Positions 11,061-22,788 of a DNA stretch of 64,000 bases are shown here, in pieces. The notes below the pieces were generated by a model. The model worked only from the letters and a program-made list of their open reading frames with translations. It was not told where the DNA came from and did not search any database. The position numbers and the translations under genes are program-made. Each line of letters opens with the position of its first letter. Positions within the stretch are counted from its first letter, which is position 1. The stretch comes from Talinum fruticosum (Eukaryota > Streptophyta > Magnoliopsida > Caryophyllales > Talinaceae), in assembly GCA_021018815.1 (NCBI GenBank), contig JAITYX010000063.1:1798001-1862000 (forward strand). Direction: 5' to 3'.

Positions 11061-11839
11061 AATAACATTTTCCACTCTTGTTTCATATTTTATGTGTTCT
11101 TGAATTATGAAATTGTCTTGTCCTTCATATTCTAATTAGTATTAATTTTTAGATGACGAGTATCTTATGGTTATATAATTTTTAGATGACGAGTTCGGAA
11201 GAAGTGAATGGCTTGTATTCCTTGAAAAAAAATCTAACTAGATTTAGCTTATAAAATAAGTACCTTGACTTATAATATGTGCTTCCAATCATATAACCGA
11301 CTCAGTTCACTCGCACATTGGCAGGAGAGGTGCTAATGTAAAGGGGTACTTCGCCTGGTCATTCATGGACGTCTTTGAATGGACTTCGGGTTACACGTCT
11401 AAATTCGGCCTCTACTACATCGATCGTAACAATAATTTGAAGAGAGTTATAAAAGACTCCGGAAAATGGTACAAAAATGTGCTATGTGCTTGAAAAGACA
11501 CATAAACGACTTATGTTTTCAAAGAGTATCCTTCGTTGGTATATGTGATTCAAGAATTATTTATTTCATAAAATTCGTGTGGATAATATTCTTTTAGGGG
11601 GAGGGGATACGTAATGTTTCATATATACCAAAGTGAAGAGCTACTACTCTTGGACACACATTAACAAGGACTATCATTCAATATTCATGGTACGTTCTTC
11701 ATGCTTGGATGATACCATATATCTAAAGATGTAACTGCATGACTAAAACGTCTCTTCTATTTTTAAATTTCTGAAAATTGTTTCTGATTTCTTTGTTTTT
11801 GTATTATCTTTTCGCAAGTAGTATTTAATTTAATTTTTT

Positions 11840-12519
11840 ATTTTTTATCGAAAAAGGGGAGATTTTATTAATCAAACGAGGTAGGATTAGCATCCTCCAC
11901 AACCAGGTTTAGAATAAAACCTGAAAAATTCTCCAACCAAATTTTGAAACCTAAGTCATAAGGTTGGAAGTGGGCTAATGAATGAGCTACTAAGTTACCT
12001 CCCTTCGTAACAAACAAAAAACAAAACAAAATCAAATCTTGAGCAAAGCAAATAAACGTCATCAAGGATAAGGCCTAACTCCGAAATAACCCGGACTTTC
12101 TTCTTCAGTTTTGAGACAACGGACAGACAATCATCTTCAACGACGATGGTTTCTATACCTAGTTTCGAGGCTTCCTCCATGGCGAAGCGACACGCCCTAA
12201 CTTCCTCTAATTACGGCCCAAGAACCCAGTCCCCTCTTAAAAAGGCTCGCACTAACAAGTGATCCTCCATGGTCTTGGACAGCGGCTCTCAACCCAAAAC
12301 CCCACTCACCAAGCTTGGCGGCATCAAAATTAACCTTTTACATACTTGCAGCTGGGGCGTCCATCTCATCGGGTGAGTAACTCCGTTCAACTCCAGGCGT
12401 TCATTACAGATACGATACTCTTGGACAAGGTGTAGCACCCTAACGCTAGTCATCTCCACTCGAACAGAACCGTCCCAAACAGTAATCTTAGTTATTAGTT
12501 TGCCATATGAGTTGGACAT
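11840..12519 (-). mobile_element. LINE 3' fragment with RNase H (RVT_3) domain
   Basis: Read on the minus strand the segment gives the plant LINE RNase H-like domain: an opening W-x-PP-like block and NFDAA-like strand (in shifted frames near 12310-12370), then MEEASKLGIETIVVEDDCLSVV (12115-12180), the helix ISELGLILDDV, and NLVAHSLAHF (about 11968-11997), matching the usual GNxVAHxLA ending. A T-rich run at 11827-11850 corresponds to the poly(A) tail, so the 3' end is to the left. Several frameshifts and a stop are present. It is a 5'-truncated insertion just behind the GH1 stop codon, in opposite orientation. Confidence 0.65.
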
Positions 12520-12921
12520 AACATATTACAAAAATTAGTTGTGATATGTCAATTCGTCGTAATCTTGATGGCTATATGCTACATAAGTCAATTATCTTTC
12601 AGTAATTTATTGTGATATAGTCTCATTCCAAACTATGCATTTAATTATTTTCATAAATTGATTAATTCACAATCATTTTAGTAATTTCTGGGTTGTTAGG
12701 AAAACATACAATCAAATAAAACCCAGATTTCTGGCTCAAATTCTTCTCCAATTCTTACAAACATTGCTCGTAATCTTGAAAACTATATGGATACTGAGGA
12801 TACAAGTGCAAATCCTAAGGGTTGCATTAACAACTATAATCCAAGAGATGGACGATCTGCTGAAGAGGACTTAGGTCATTATCCTGGGCTCAAATTGCTC
12901 AGAGGGAAACTAAAACAAAGG

Positions 12922-13680
12922 TGTTAGGAGTGTCTCAAATCCTAACACTATCGCTTGCTAGTAGTGGCACGATCAAGCTGAAATCGTCATGAGCATGCCA
13001 GTCGAACCGTGCCGAATTAATTGCAAAAGTGCAGTCAACGTGGCTATTTTCTGCAGATTTCTAAGTGTCGTGGGCAGTGGTTGTTGGAGCATTTTATGGT
13101 GAGAGTTTGGCAGCATTAAGGGGATTTAGTCCCATTAATTAAGGGATAAGTGCGCAGTGTTTGTAGGCTATTATTCTTCCATTATTCAAGGGTCTTGGAG
13201 CTGTAAATGTGGGCAGTTCCTTGGAGTAATGGGCAGCGAATGTGGGCGGTGAATTGAGCAGCAAGTTTTGGAGTAGTTACTTGGTGAGTGGGGCAGAAAA
13301 TCAGGGAGATAAATCCCCATCATCATCATATAAATATGTGAGATACTTAATGTGGCATCAAGCCAAAGAAATTCAGGAGAGCCAAGCTGAAAATTAGTGA
13401 GATTAATTTCCCAACATTGTTGAGTGGGTTTGAGAGAAATATTGTGAGAGAATTAGAGATTCTTATCGTTGATCAAATCATTGTTCGATTGTGATCATTT
13501 AGTATTTTCTCAAATCATAGTGAATTGTTTGTCACCTCCATGATTTTTCCCGAGTTGGGTTTTCCGCGTAAATTCATTGTGTCCATTGATTTAGTACATT
13601 TATTTATTTGTTCGAATTTCTGATTATCATAAGACATCCTATATTACGCTTCCGCATCAAGTCGCTCAAAATTCCTAACA
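12922..13680. mobile_element. Solo LTR inserted in LINE ORF1
   Basis: A 759-bp segment begins TGTTAGGA and ends TCCTAACA, perfect 8-bp inverted ends with TG/CA. Its flanks are AAAGG (12917-12921) and GAAGG (13681-13685), a 5-bp target duplication with one difference. ORF1 sequence continues on either side. A TATA-like TATAAATATG lies near 13329, as in an LTR promoter on the plus strand. No internal coding. It is the product of LTR-LTR recombination; superfamily not assignable from the LTR alone. Confidence 0.8.
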
Positions 13681-13685
13681 GAAGG

Positions 13686-14415
13686 TAATGATACTGACTT
13701 TGAGCATCTTCCTAATGTGGGATTTAAACTTGATTTTGTGCAACCGCTATCACACAATGGGATGCAAATACAGTGTATTGAGGTTTCAGAGATTCAATCG
13801 GAGGTCAATTACTGAAAATCATCTATTATATGCTTTGTTTTGGGTACTAATCTACCCCTAAAGTGATAGAGGGTTTTTTCAAACGTATTTAGGGTAGTAC
13901 AGGTTTTGATAGAGTGATTGGGAAATCTGATGGGTTTTTTATTGTTCGTTTCCACTCTTTGATGGAACAAGATGTAATATTGAAGCACAACTATGTATAC
14001 TTTGATAAGGAGCCGATTGTTATTAAGGCTTGGTGTATTGGTGATTCCATGTGCAAGAATGATTTTGGTGAAAATCCCTGTATGACTAAGTTTCCAGAGT
14101 TGGATATAAAGTTTTAGGGGAGAGATAGTCTCAGCGAAATTTTCACCCTGGTGTGTCAGCCATTGCTTACAGACAAGCCACTCAAGAAAGAGCAAGGACA
14201 AAGTATGCACGGGTACTAGTTAAGATGGATCTCAATAAGGAATTTCCAACTCATGTGACGTTCATGGATGAGTATGGGTTGCTTGATTGCATAACAGGTT
14301 GTATTTGAGTGAAAGCCGGTGAAATGTGTTTCTTTCATGTGAAACGTTTGGACATTTCTCCTGAAAAGTGTAGGAAAAAGGCAAAATGATTTGGAGAAGC
14401 CACAACCTGAAACTA
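13686..14415 (+). pseudogene. LINE ORF1 (DUF4283 and zinc-knuckle region)
   Basis: Plant LINE ORF1 nucleic-acid-binding protein. The DUF4283 module is readable as VLGTNPPLKVIEGFFKRIW (13843-13900), then IGKSDGFFIVRFHS, DKEPIVIKAW and MTKFPELDIKF (13914-14116), followed by a stop where a W is expected. Downstream, in other frames, are a TKERTKYARVLV-like stretch and a degenerate CCHC region around 14300-14395. The part before the solo LTR (about 12700-12921) includes a short acidic stretch with SAEEDLGHYPGLKLL. At least three disabling changes. Confidence 0.6.
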
Positions 14416-14535
14416 CACCAGATGTTGTCCTAAGAGGAGATATACCTAAACAGATGTAGTCCGAATTATTCCCGGTCAGTGCAATATACCACCTGTTAGG
14501 ATAGTGCTGCAGAATTCTTTTCGGATCACTAAATC

Positions 14536-15532
14536 ATGGATAGCATTGAATTCTGGAACATTAGAGGTCTTACTGGCCTCAATAAACAAGTGGCTGTTAA
14601 GATCTTCTTGAAGGTGGGCTATCTACTGGGTTTAGTTGAAACAAAACCTACTTTAGACAAAAATGATGCAATAAGGCAATTAATTTGTCCATCCTGGCTA
14701 ACTGTGAGCAATGCGACTCAACAAGCCAGATGTAGGATTTAGTTGATTTAGGATCAGACAATGCTTCAAGTAAAAGTAACTGAGTACATGGTCAATTTTT
14801 TAATTCATGCACGAGTGCACTATGGTTTTATCAGTGTGGCAATAACAGCGGTGTATGAGTCTAATGATACACAGGATAGAAGAATGTTATGGGACAGGTT
14901 ATATCAATTGACTTACTCTATTGACACACCTTGGTACTTAGGGAGTGATTTCAATAGTTTGCTTAGATTTGAAGAGAGGGTGGGTGGTGATATTGTTTTG
15001 ACTAATGAAATAGCAGACTTCAGTGATTTCATAGGGAGATTTTGTCTTCAGGAGTTGAGGTTTGTTGGTTCAAAATACACCTAGACCAACGACAAGGCCA
15101 ACTCAAATATTCTCTAGGTTGGACATGATTCTATGCAATGGTGAAGCCATTCATTGTTTTGCCGATATGCTATATAGAGAATTACCAGAGTGGATCTCTA
15201 ATCACTGCCCTTTGGTGATACAGCAGAAACCAGGTCAGGTGCATAAGAGAAATAACATATTCAAATTCTTTAATATGTGGACACTTAGTCACAATTTTCA
15301 GTAGATTGTCAAGGGAGTTTTTGACTAGTTGCAGGAACCTCTATGTTCCAGCCGGTGACTAAGTTGAAGAAGCTCAAACAACACTTGAAGATTTTTGAAT
15401 AAGAACCAGTTCAGTCATATCCAGCAAAGGACAATTTTAACATTGCAACATCTGCAGATAATAGAAGCTGCTATTCACACAAATCCTAATAATAAGATGT
15501 TACATGGAGAAGAAGTTAAGGCCTATGCAAAG
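14536..15532 (+). pseudogene. LINE ORF2 endonuclease domain
   Basis: This is the apurinic-type endonuclease of a plant LINE. It opens MDSIEFWNIRGLTGLNKQ with the N-W-N-R-G style start, then LGLVETKP with the metal-binding E. Next come AVYESNDTQDRRMLWDRL and PWYLGSDFNSLLRFEERVGG (the GDFN motif reads SDFN). A frameshift at about 15080 leads to SRLDMILCNGEA and ELPEWISNHCPLV, containing the conserved SDH-like motif as SNH. In-frame stops at 14741 and 15082 and the frameshift disable it. It is cut by the copia insertion at 15538. Confidence 0.68.
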
Positions 15533-15537
15533 TACAA

Positions 15538-17049
15538 TGAAGACTCGGACTTTGCAGGTATATCATTCCGTGTACCATCAATGAATCAGGTACAGACTTC
15601 ATCTCTTGTAAGTTTTTATTACAAGTCATTCTAAGTGCTTTAGAAACTTTTCCGAGTGATACGTAAATTATTGCATATGTTTTCAATTGATTCCGACTGA
15701 CTCGGAAAGCATACTCTTGCTCATCTTTACACATCCGTAGTTCCGAGTCACTCGGACAACACTCAGATTTATCGCATGTTCAAACACTCGCTCTAACACA
15801 CTTAAACTCATATCCGACTTTAGACTTAAGTTCTAAGTGAATTATCGTGGTAATTCATCTTTCTAAGTCAGCATGTTTCGTTTGAACTTTGATAGTCTAG
15901 ATCAAGTATTACTACTCGATATTCTTTATCTAACTTGATTTGTTTCTAGACTGATTTAGATGGAATTCGAGTATAATGAATATTAGACTCGAAAATTCCA
16001 TTCCTTTCGACTCGAGATAATTATGCACTTAATTATCTTAATTAAATTATTATCTATGTCTAATCTTGGACCAAAGTATTTTAATACTTTGAGAACCAAA
16101 ATTGATTTACTTTTGTAGGTTATCTAAACGAGGTTATCCTACTTTTAAACTACAAAAGTAACCGGCTTCAAGATGTCAAATCACCAACAGACAAGACTTT
16201 TTCTACTTCGACCAAGGCCCGAAACCGTGTCGGGATTGTCCGTTTCCAAAACTGGAAATCTTCAACGCTAAGCTCAACGGTGGTTTTCACCCTACTTTTT
16301 AGACAACACTAGTGGATTGGGATATTCTAAGGAGTCCAGAGCCGTTGCACAACGTTCACAACTCAACGGATCTTTTCGAGTAACTCGGAAAAACCGCTAC
16401 AACGATCACTGAAGACTTCTAATCGGAAGATAGTCACAACGGCTAACTCTGCTTGGTCATCTATAAATAGAAGCCAACTCTCAAGACTTAAAGATGGCTG
16501 GAACCATTTGTCAATACACATACTTAAGCAAAAGTCTTTGTATTCATATTCAATCTTCTACTTACAACTCCAACTCTGTACTTAACATCTTTCCGAGTTG
16601 TAAGGTCTTGGAATCGATCACAACTTTCATTCTTACTTTCCGAGTAAGGTCCCTTGACTGGGCTATAAGGGTTAACTCAGCTCAGTTGTCCCTACCTGTA
16701 AAGGTTACCTCGGTTAGGAAGTACTAGATCGGATAAGGGAATTTCGAGTCTAAGAAAACCTTGTAAGGAATTATTTAAGGGAGCAATTTTGGTTAAGTCT
16801 GTCTACTGTATTTTGTGGATTCAAAATAGTGGATTAACTTAGTGCTTAGATTAGCACTGGCTGTGGTTTTCTGTCTCGGGAGGGTTTCCACGTAATTTCG
16901 AGTTAAACACTTTTCCGAGTCCAATCTAGACTCGGACGGTCTCAAAGTCGGTTTTAGACTTTAATCTTCCATTTATTGTTTAAATTTCCTCATCACGCTA
17001 TTCAACCCCCTCTCTAGGGTGACTTAGTCTCTCCAAGAGCAAACTTTCA
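15538..17049 (+). repeat. 5' LTR of the copia element
   Basis: 1512 bp, TG...CA. TATAAATAG at 16462-16470 is the likely promoter box. The near-palindrome TCCGAGTCACTCGGA is at 15742-15756. A primer-binding-like site follows directly. Confidence 0.93.
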
Positions 17050-17051
17050 AT

Positions 17052-17064
17052 TGGTATCGAGTCT
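17052..17064 (+). promoter_or_regulatory. Primer binding site of the copia element
   Basis: TTGGTATCGAGTC begins two bases behind the 5' LTR. The core TGGTATC matches the usual plant initiator-Met tRNA site; the following bases are altered. Confidence 0.7.
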
Positions 17065-17108
17065 AGCCTTTCAAAAAGGATCTAACCTTCCAAAGGTCTA
17101 AAGATCAA

Positions 17109-18500
17109 ATGGCTCGGAACAATGGAGAGTTCGATGAAGGAAGATCTTCCAACGAGACCACCAAAATTTAAAGGATCAAACTTAGTACACTCGGAAGAAG
17201 CTCATGGAGTGTTTCCTGTTTGGATCACGATGAAAATGTCCGGAACATCATACAAGTAGGCAAATACATTCCAATGAAAATGGAAGAAACAAGACTCGTG
17301 CCCAAAACAAAGCCCGAATACACTATTGAAGAAGTAGAGAAGTTCGGAAAGAATTTTAAGGCGATGAACATTCTAATGTGCACCATCAGCTCGGAAGAAT
17401 ACAACCGAGTGTCAGCCTGTGACACAGCCAAAGAACCGTGGGACACGCTTGTCAACACTTATGAAGGCACAAGCCAAGTCGGACAAGCGAAGATAAGCTA
17501 ATATCTTCACAAGTATGAAGTCTGTTCAAGATGGAGCCGAAGAGAACATCACTCAAATGTTTATCCACTTCACTGAGATTACTAACAATCTCAAATCTCC
17601 GGGTAGAAAGATTTCCCACGAGGAAATGTGTAGAAAGATACTCAAAAGTCTACCCAAGAGAAGATGGGGTCCCAAGGTGACATCCATCGAAGAGGCTCGG
17701 AACTCTGTCCTTATCGAAGCCGGACGAACTCATTAGGAAGCTACTCACCCATGAGATCCACCTAGAAGAGGAGGAAGCGAGAGGTCGAGCACTAAAAAGA
17801 ACATCGCACTAAAGGCCTCGGAAAACGAGAGAAGCAAATGCGAGTTCCTCCGACTCGAAGAAGATCTCATGGCACTTATCGCCGGAGGCTTCAAAAGAAT
17901 AATGAAGTACAAGAGATGGGATAAGAAGCCGAGAGAAGAGTTCTATAAGAAAGACAATAAGGATAGAAAAGGTAAACATTCTTCTCCTTCAAAGTTATCT
18001 TTAACTAAGAACTCCTACTGTTTTGAATGTAGCAGCAAGGAACACATAGTCAAAGACTGTCCCAGGAGAAAGAGAGACAGAAAGAAGAAAAAGGCTATGA
18101 TGGCCACTTGGAGTGATGAAGACTCATCGGAAGATGATGAGGACTCGAGATGATTCAAAGTGTTTGATGGCACTCTTAGACTCGAAGGCTGAATTAGAGT
18201 CGGACTCGGATCACTCGAACAGTGAGGAAACAAATCCTCGGGAGGTAATTGAGTACTTCCTCAAGTTTTCCAAAGTTGATTTAGCTAAATACATCTATAC
18301 TTTAGAAGAAAAGTCCAATTCGATTCTTCTCGGTTTAAAGAACAACTTGAGTCTATTACTTCGAGAGCATCTCTTTGAAAAATGAATTAGAAAAGCTGAG
18401 ACTTACTCTAAGAGAACTCAAGACTAGTGCTCAATCTAATGAGCGAGTCCGAGTCACTCGGAAGAGAAACTAAGCATTTGAAGCAAGAGCTCAATGAGTC
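17109..18500 (+). pseudogene. copia gag (UBN2 type with zinc knuckle)
   Basis: Structural polyprotein of the retroelement. Starts at the ATG at 17109. The UBN2-like capsid region is seen at 17220-17740 (CDTAKEPWDTLVNTYEGT, KILKSLPKRW-like block). The CCHC zinc knuckle CFECSSKEHIVKDC lies at 18019-18060, followed by a basic K/R run and an acidic Ser/Asp/Glu stretch. Frameshifts occur near 17170, 17500, 17735 and 18150. Confidence 0.78.
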
Positions 18501-18859
18501 TCAAGAGCTTGTTTTAAAATTTACTCAAGGTCGAAAAACCTTGACATGCTCGTAGGGTCTCAATGTGTCTCCTTCGGAAAAGAAGGATTTGGTTTTGACA
18601 AAGAGGAGGAATCTAATTCCTACTCGGAGCTTTTCAAAAAGGATTCCACAACTGTAAAGTTCAAGAAGGTTGAGCACGGTCCCATTCATAAGAATGAAAG
18701 GAGGACTAAGCCCGGACCGACTTACAGGAGAAAACATTTTCCACCGGTTTATAAAAGAAAAGTTTTTCGAAAGAAAGAGACACGAGACTCGGTTCTCTAA
18801 AAGAAAGACTCGAGAATCGGACCAAACCTAAAGTTATCTATATCCGGGTTCCCAAGAGT

Positions 18860-21800
18860 CTTCTTCCTCGAGAAAGGACCACGGTAAAGGGAGTTACTTG
18901 GGTTCGTTGGAGGAAATGAAAAAGGTTAGTTTGTTTCGACTTGCGGGTGGCTCGAGAAAGAACAAAAGGACACTGGTACTGGACAGTGGATGCTCAAGTC
19001 ACATGTCTAGACACCCAAGACTCTTTTCTAAGTTAGAAGAGCACAAGGGAGGCAAAGTCACATTTGGAGATGACAGCAAGGGCAACATAATTGGGATAGG
19101 TAAGATTGGAAAAGGAGACAATCCGGTCGGCCCGATCTACCTTGTTAAAGGATTGAAGTACAATCTACTCAGCATCTCTCAATTGTGTGACAAAGGTCAA
19201 GAGGTAAGATTCACTCGGACCAAGCTGTTATATTTACGATGATACTACCAAGGAGACCAAGCTCTCGGGTAAGAGATCGAGGTAACACCTACACTATTCC
19301 TCTTTCGACCCAAGTTAGAATCTATCTTGTTTAAAAGCATCTCTACATGATGATTCATGGACATGGCATCGTAGATTAGGTCATGTTAGTATGTACACCA
19401 TTAAGAAACTAGCATCTCATGGTTTAGTCGGAGGATTGTCTAACTATGCATTTAAGAAAGATAAAATTTGTGATACGTGCACAAAAGGAAAACGAGTTAG
19501 ATCATCCTTCAAACCTCTCAAAACTGTTTCCACATCCAAAGTGCTTGAAATGTTGCATATGGATTTATGTGGTGAAATCCCTATCAAGAGTCTCGGAGGT
19601 AATTATATGTGTTTGTGATTGTTGATGACTACTCACGATTTACCCGGGTTTGTTTTCTTAAGCACAAAAACGAAACTTTCAAAGAGTTCAAGCAACCTCT
19701 GCAGGAAAATCCAAGTTGAATCTCGGATTCGATTCGGAGAATTCGGACCGACCATGGAAGGGAGTTCGACTACTCGGAATTTGCAGAGTTCCGTGATAAG
19801 AATGGCATCTTCCACAACTTCTCAGCACCAAGAACTCCTCAACAAAATGGAGTAGTGGAGAGAAAGAACCGAACTCTTGAAGAAATAGGAAGGACAATGA
19901 TGATTGAACATGATCTACTTTACTATTTCTAGGCTGAGGCGATCAACACAGACAAACTACACATTGAACAGATGCCTCATCATACCCATCATGACGAAAA
20001 CTCCATACGAGCTCTACAAAGAGAAGAAACCCAATATTTCATACTTCAAGCCTTTTAGATGTAAGTGTTATGTTCACAACAATGGTAAGGACCACCTGAC
20101 CAAGTTTAATGCTCGGTCGAGATGAAGGTATTTTTCTTGGTTATTCATCTCATAGTAAATCTTACCGCATTTTCAATAAAAGAACTAACGAAGTGGAAGA
20201 AAACATCCACGTTGTTTTTATAAAATTGAACAGGAAAAACCGAGTAAGCCAACATTCTCGGACACTGAAGCTCAGCAAAGATGATGATCTTGGTGAAAAT
20301 GAGCTCATCAAGAATCAAATCAAAGTCACTCGGAACGAAGTGACTCGGAACAACATGACTCACAATGAGAAAACTCAAGAGGCAACTCGGAATGTTGAAG
20401 GTCAATCGGATGAACAAGCTCAATCAAAACAGACTTCGAAGACCAACAAGTTCAACCTACAAATCCGGTGAACCAAAGAACAGGTAGAGCATTCAAATAT
20501 GCTTCGAGCCACCCACTCGAAAACATCTTGTCCGATATCAATAGTTTGGTAAGAACTCGTTCCTCTCTATAAAATCTATGTGCATTCACTGCATTCATTT
20601 CATTAACTGAACCTAGAAATGCACTAGAGGCCCTAAATGAACCTGAATAGGTAGAGGCCATACAAGAGGAACTCAATCAATTTAAAAGAAACCAAGTCCG
20701 GACTCGACCAAACGACCTTCGACCACCCGAGTCATAGGCATCAAATGGGTTTTCAAGAACAAACTGGATGAAGGTGGGTTGGTAATTAGAAATAAGGCTA
20801 GACTTGTGGCCCAAGGTTACAATCAAGAAGAAGGGATTAATTGTGGGGAAACCTTTACACCGTTGCCGAATTGAAGCTATTAAAATCTTATTGACATTTG
20901 CATCTAGCATGAATATCAAATTGTATCAATTGGATGTTAAATGTGTATTCCTTAATGGTTTCATTGAAGAGGAAATCTATGTTGAGCAACCCCTGGATTT
21001 GAAAACTCGGAATTTCCAAATCATGTTTTCAAATTGTAAAAAGCTCTCTATGGTCTTAAACAAGCTCCTAGAGCTTGGTATGAAAGATCGAGCAATTTCT
21101 TGGTTGAAAATGATTTTAGAAGAGGTTAGATTGACAAGACTCTTTTTATAAAAACCAAGGGGAAAGACTTTCTTATTGCTCGAGATATATGTTGATGACA
21201 TTTTTTGGAGCTACTAATGAAATTACGTGTCGAGATTTTTCTGAATTAATAAGAGAGGAATTTCAAATGAGCATGATGGGAGAACCCAATTTCTTCCTTG
21301 GTCTACAAATCAAGCAAGACAAAGATGGAATTTATGTCCAGCAATCCAAGTATACCAAGGAGCTGCTGAAGAAGTACAAACTTCAATATGTGAAACATGC
21401 AGCAACACCTATGAGTAGCGACGATAAAGCTGGACTCGGATGAGAAAGGTAAAGCGAGTAGATCGAAACTCTATCGAGGTATGATTGGATCTTTGCTATA
21501 TCTTACTTCCAGTAGACTAGACATAATGTTTAGTGTATGTCTGTTTGCAAGATTTCAAGCTAATCCAAAAGAATCACATCTCACTGCGGTGAAGAGAATT
21601 TTCAAATATCTTGCGGGGACTCGGAATCTTATAGTACTCAATAGACTCATAATCGACTCTCACCTGGATACTCGGATGCTGACTATGCTTGGGTACAAAG
21701 TTGATAGAAAAAGCACTTCGGAGCCTGCCGGTTTCGGGTCAATCCCTTATATCCTGGCACTCAAAGAAGCAAAACTCAGTAGCTCTATCAACTGTTAAAG

Positions 21801-22123
21801 CTTAATATATTGCAGCTGGAGCATGTTATGCTCAGATTTTATGGATTAAGCAACACTTGAAAGATCTTGGACTTTCATTCAAATTAATTCCAATCAAGTG
21901 TGACAATCAAAGTGCAATCGGCATCACTAAGAATTCGGTTCAGCACTCAAAGACAAAGCACATTGAGGTCGGCTATCATTTTCAAAGAGATCATTCCGAG
22001 AAAGGTGATATTGAACTTCAATTCATTCCTACCAAACTTCAATTAGCTGATATCTTTACTAAGCCACTTAGTGAGGATCAGCTTTGCTTTATTAGGAATG
22101 AGCTTGGCATGATCAATGCATAA
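18860..22123 (+). pseudogene. copia pol (protease, integrase, RT, RNase H)
   Basis: Polyprotein with copia order. Protease active-site motif LDSGCSSHM with the Asp at 18982-18984. The HHCC zinc domain of integrase (WHRRLGHVS, CDTCTKGK) lies at about 19367-19490. The integrase core carries HMDLCGE, VDDYSRF and PQQNGVVERKNR across frame changes (19554-19875). RT shows GIKWVFKNKLDEGG, KARLVAQGYNQEEG, YQLDVKCVFLNG and the catalytic YVDD box at 21188-21199, then MSMMGEPNFFLGLQIKQ. RNase H ends with CDNQSAIGITKNSVQHSK, KHIEV, and LADIFTKPL, stop at 22121-22123. At least seven frameshifts or stops disrupt it. Confidence 0.88.
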
Positions 22124-22788
22124 TTATGTGCCTTTCGAGTGAAAACACTTTGCATGATTATACGTTATATGCTTTCTCTCTTTAATAGCCATTAGTTCAG
22201 TTGAACCAGTAACACCGAGCTATGAGTTATTGTTTGCTTGCTGTTTCGAGTCACTCGAAACTTCACCGAGTCGGACTCGGATTTTGAGAAAATTGGACAT
22301 CAAATTTCGAAATCATCTCTAGATGAGTGGAGAATTTCAGAAATAAACTTTTAAATCTCTCTTTCTCTCTCTCTCTCTCTCGCACATCGATCGGACAACT
22401 AGCCTTTGGGAGACAAGCACTGGAATTCTAACCATTGGAGAGCAGAACAGTCACACCTGGTCCGAGGCAACCGTTGAAGAGCCGGGTCGGAACAAACACC
22501 GAAGGCTATTTCTTTCTCTATAAATAGCATCCATTTTCCTTCATTTCTCAACTTTACTCTCTATCCACTCTCTCTCTCTCTCACTTACTTCAACTTGAGC
22601 AAGCTTTCTACGTTCAAAGAAGATTTCGTCATTGTCAAGATAAGTGAAAGTAATCTCAAGTAAGCACTCGTCATTCTCAGCTCTCTCTTTCTACTCTTTC
22701 ATTTTTTTTTCTCTCGCTCACTTTCGCGAGCTATCTCTCTCTCTCTTTCCCTCTCTCCAAAAGTTCATCTCTCTCTTTTCATACAAAC
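22124..22788 (+). promoter_or_regulatory. Post-pol spacer with TATA-like box and CT tracts
   Basis: Non-coding leader between pol and the extra ORF. TATAAATAG at 22519-22527 is the same nine-base word as the LTR TATA box and lies 262 bp before the ATG at 22789. CT-rich runs flank it (about 22352-22382, 22560-22582 and 22725-22760). The layout resembles a second transcription unit inside the element. Promoter activity is inference. Confidence 0.5.

Larger units (their letters stand above)
169..11493 (+). pseudogene. Family-1 beta-glucosidase, interrupted and missing internal exons
   Basis: Glycoside hydrolase family 1 (retaining beta-glucosidase). Exons seen with GT/AG borders: 169-238 (IEGAANVNGKGQSNWD), 868-926 (DGTNGDVADDFYHRY), 1085-1161 (EDIKLMKDMGLDSFR, ISWTRILP), about 1348-1425 ([19 protein letters not shown]), 1503-1590 ([15 protein letters not shown]), 1783-2041 (TLNEPN with the acid/base Glu at 1859-1861, [15 protein letters not shown]), 2668-2783 (QKGKIGITIACDWIEPY), 10472-10586 (SIDEYLKDAPRIEYL) and 11325-11493 (GANVKGYFAWSFMDVFEW, stop at 11491-11493). 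The exons expected between DAAERLYQHLCGW and GYGTND, which in this family carry the TENG catalytic nucleophile, are absent; 7.7 kb of foreign DNA sits there. The exon at 1348 is one base out of frame with its upstream neighbour. First exons (signal peptide) lie left of the window. The family call is firm; the substrate cannot be told. Confidence 0.88.
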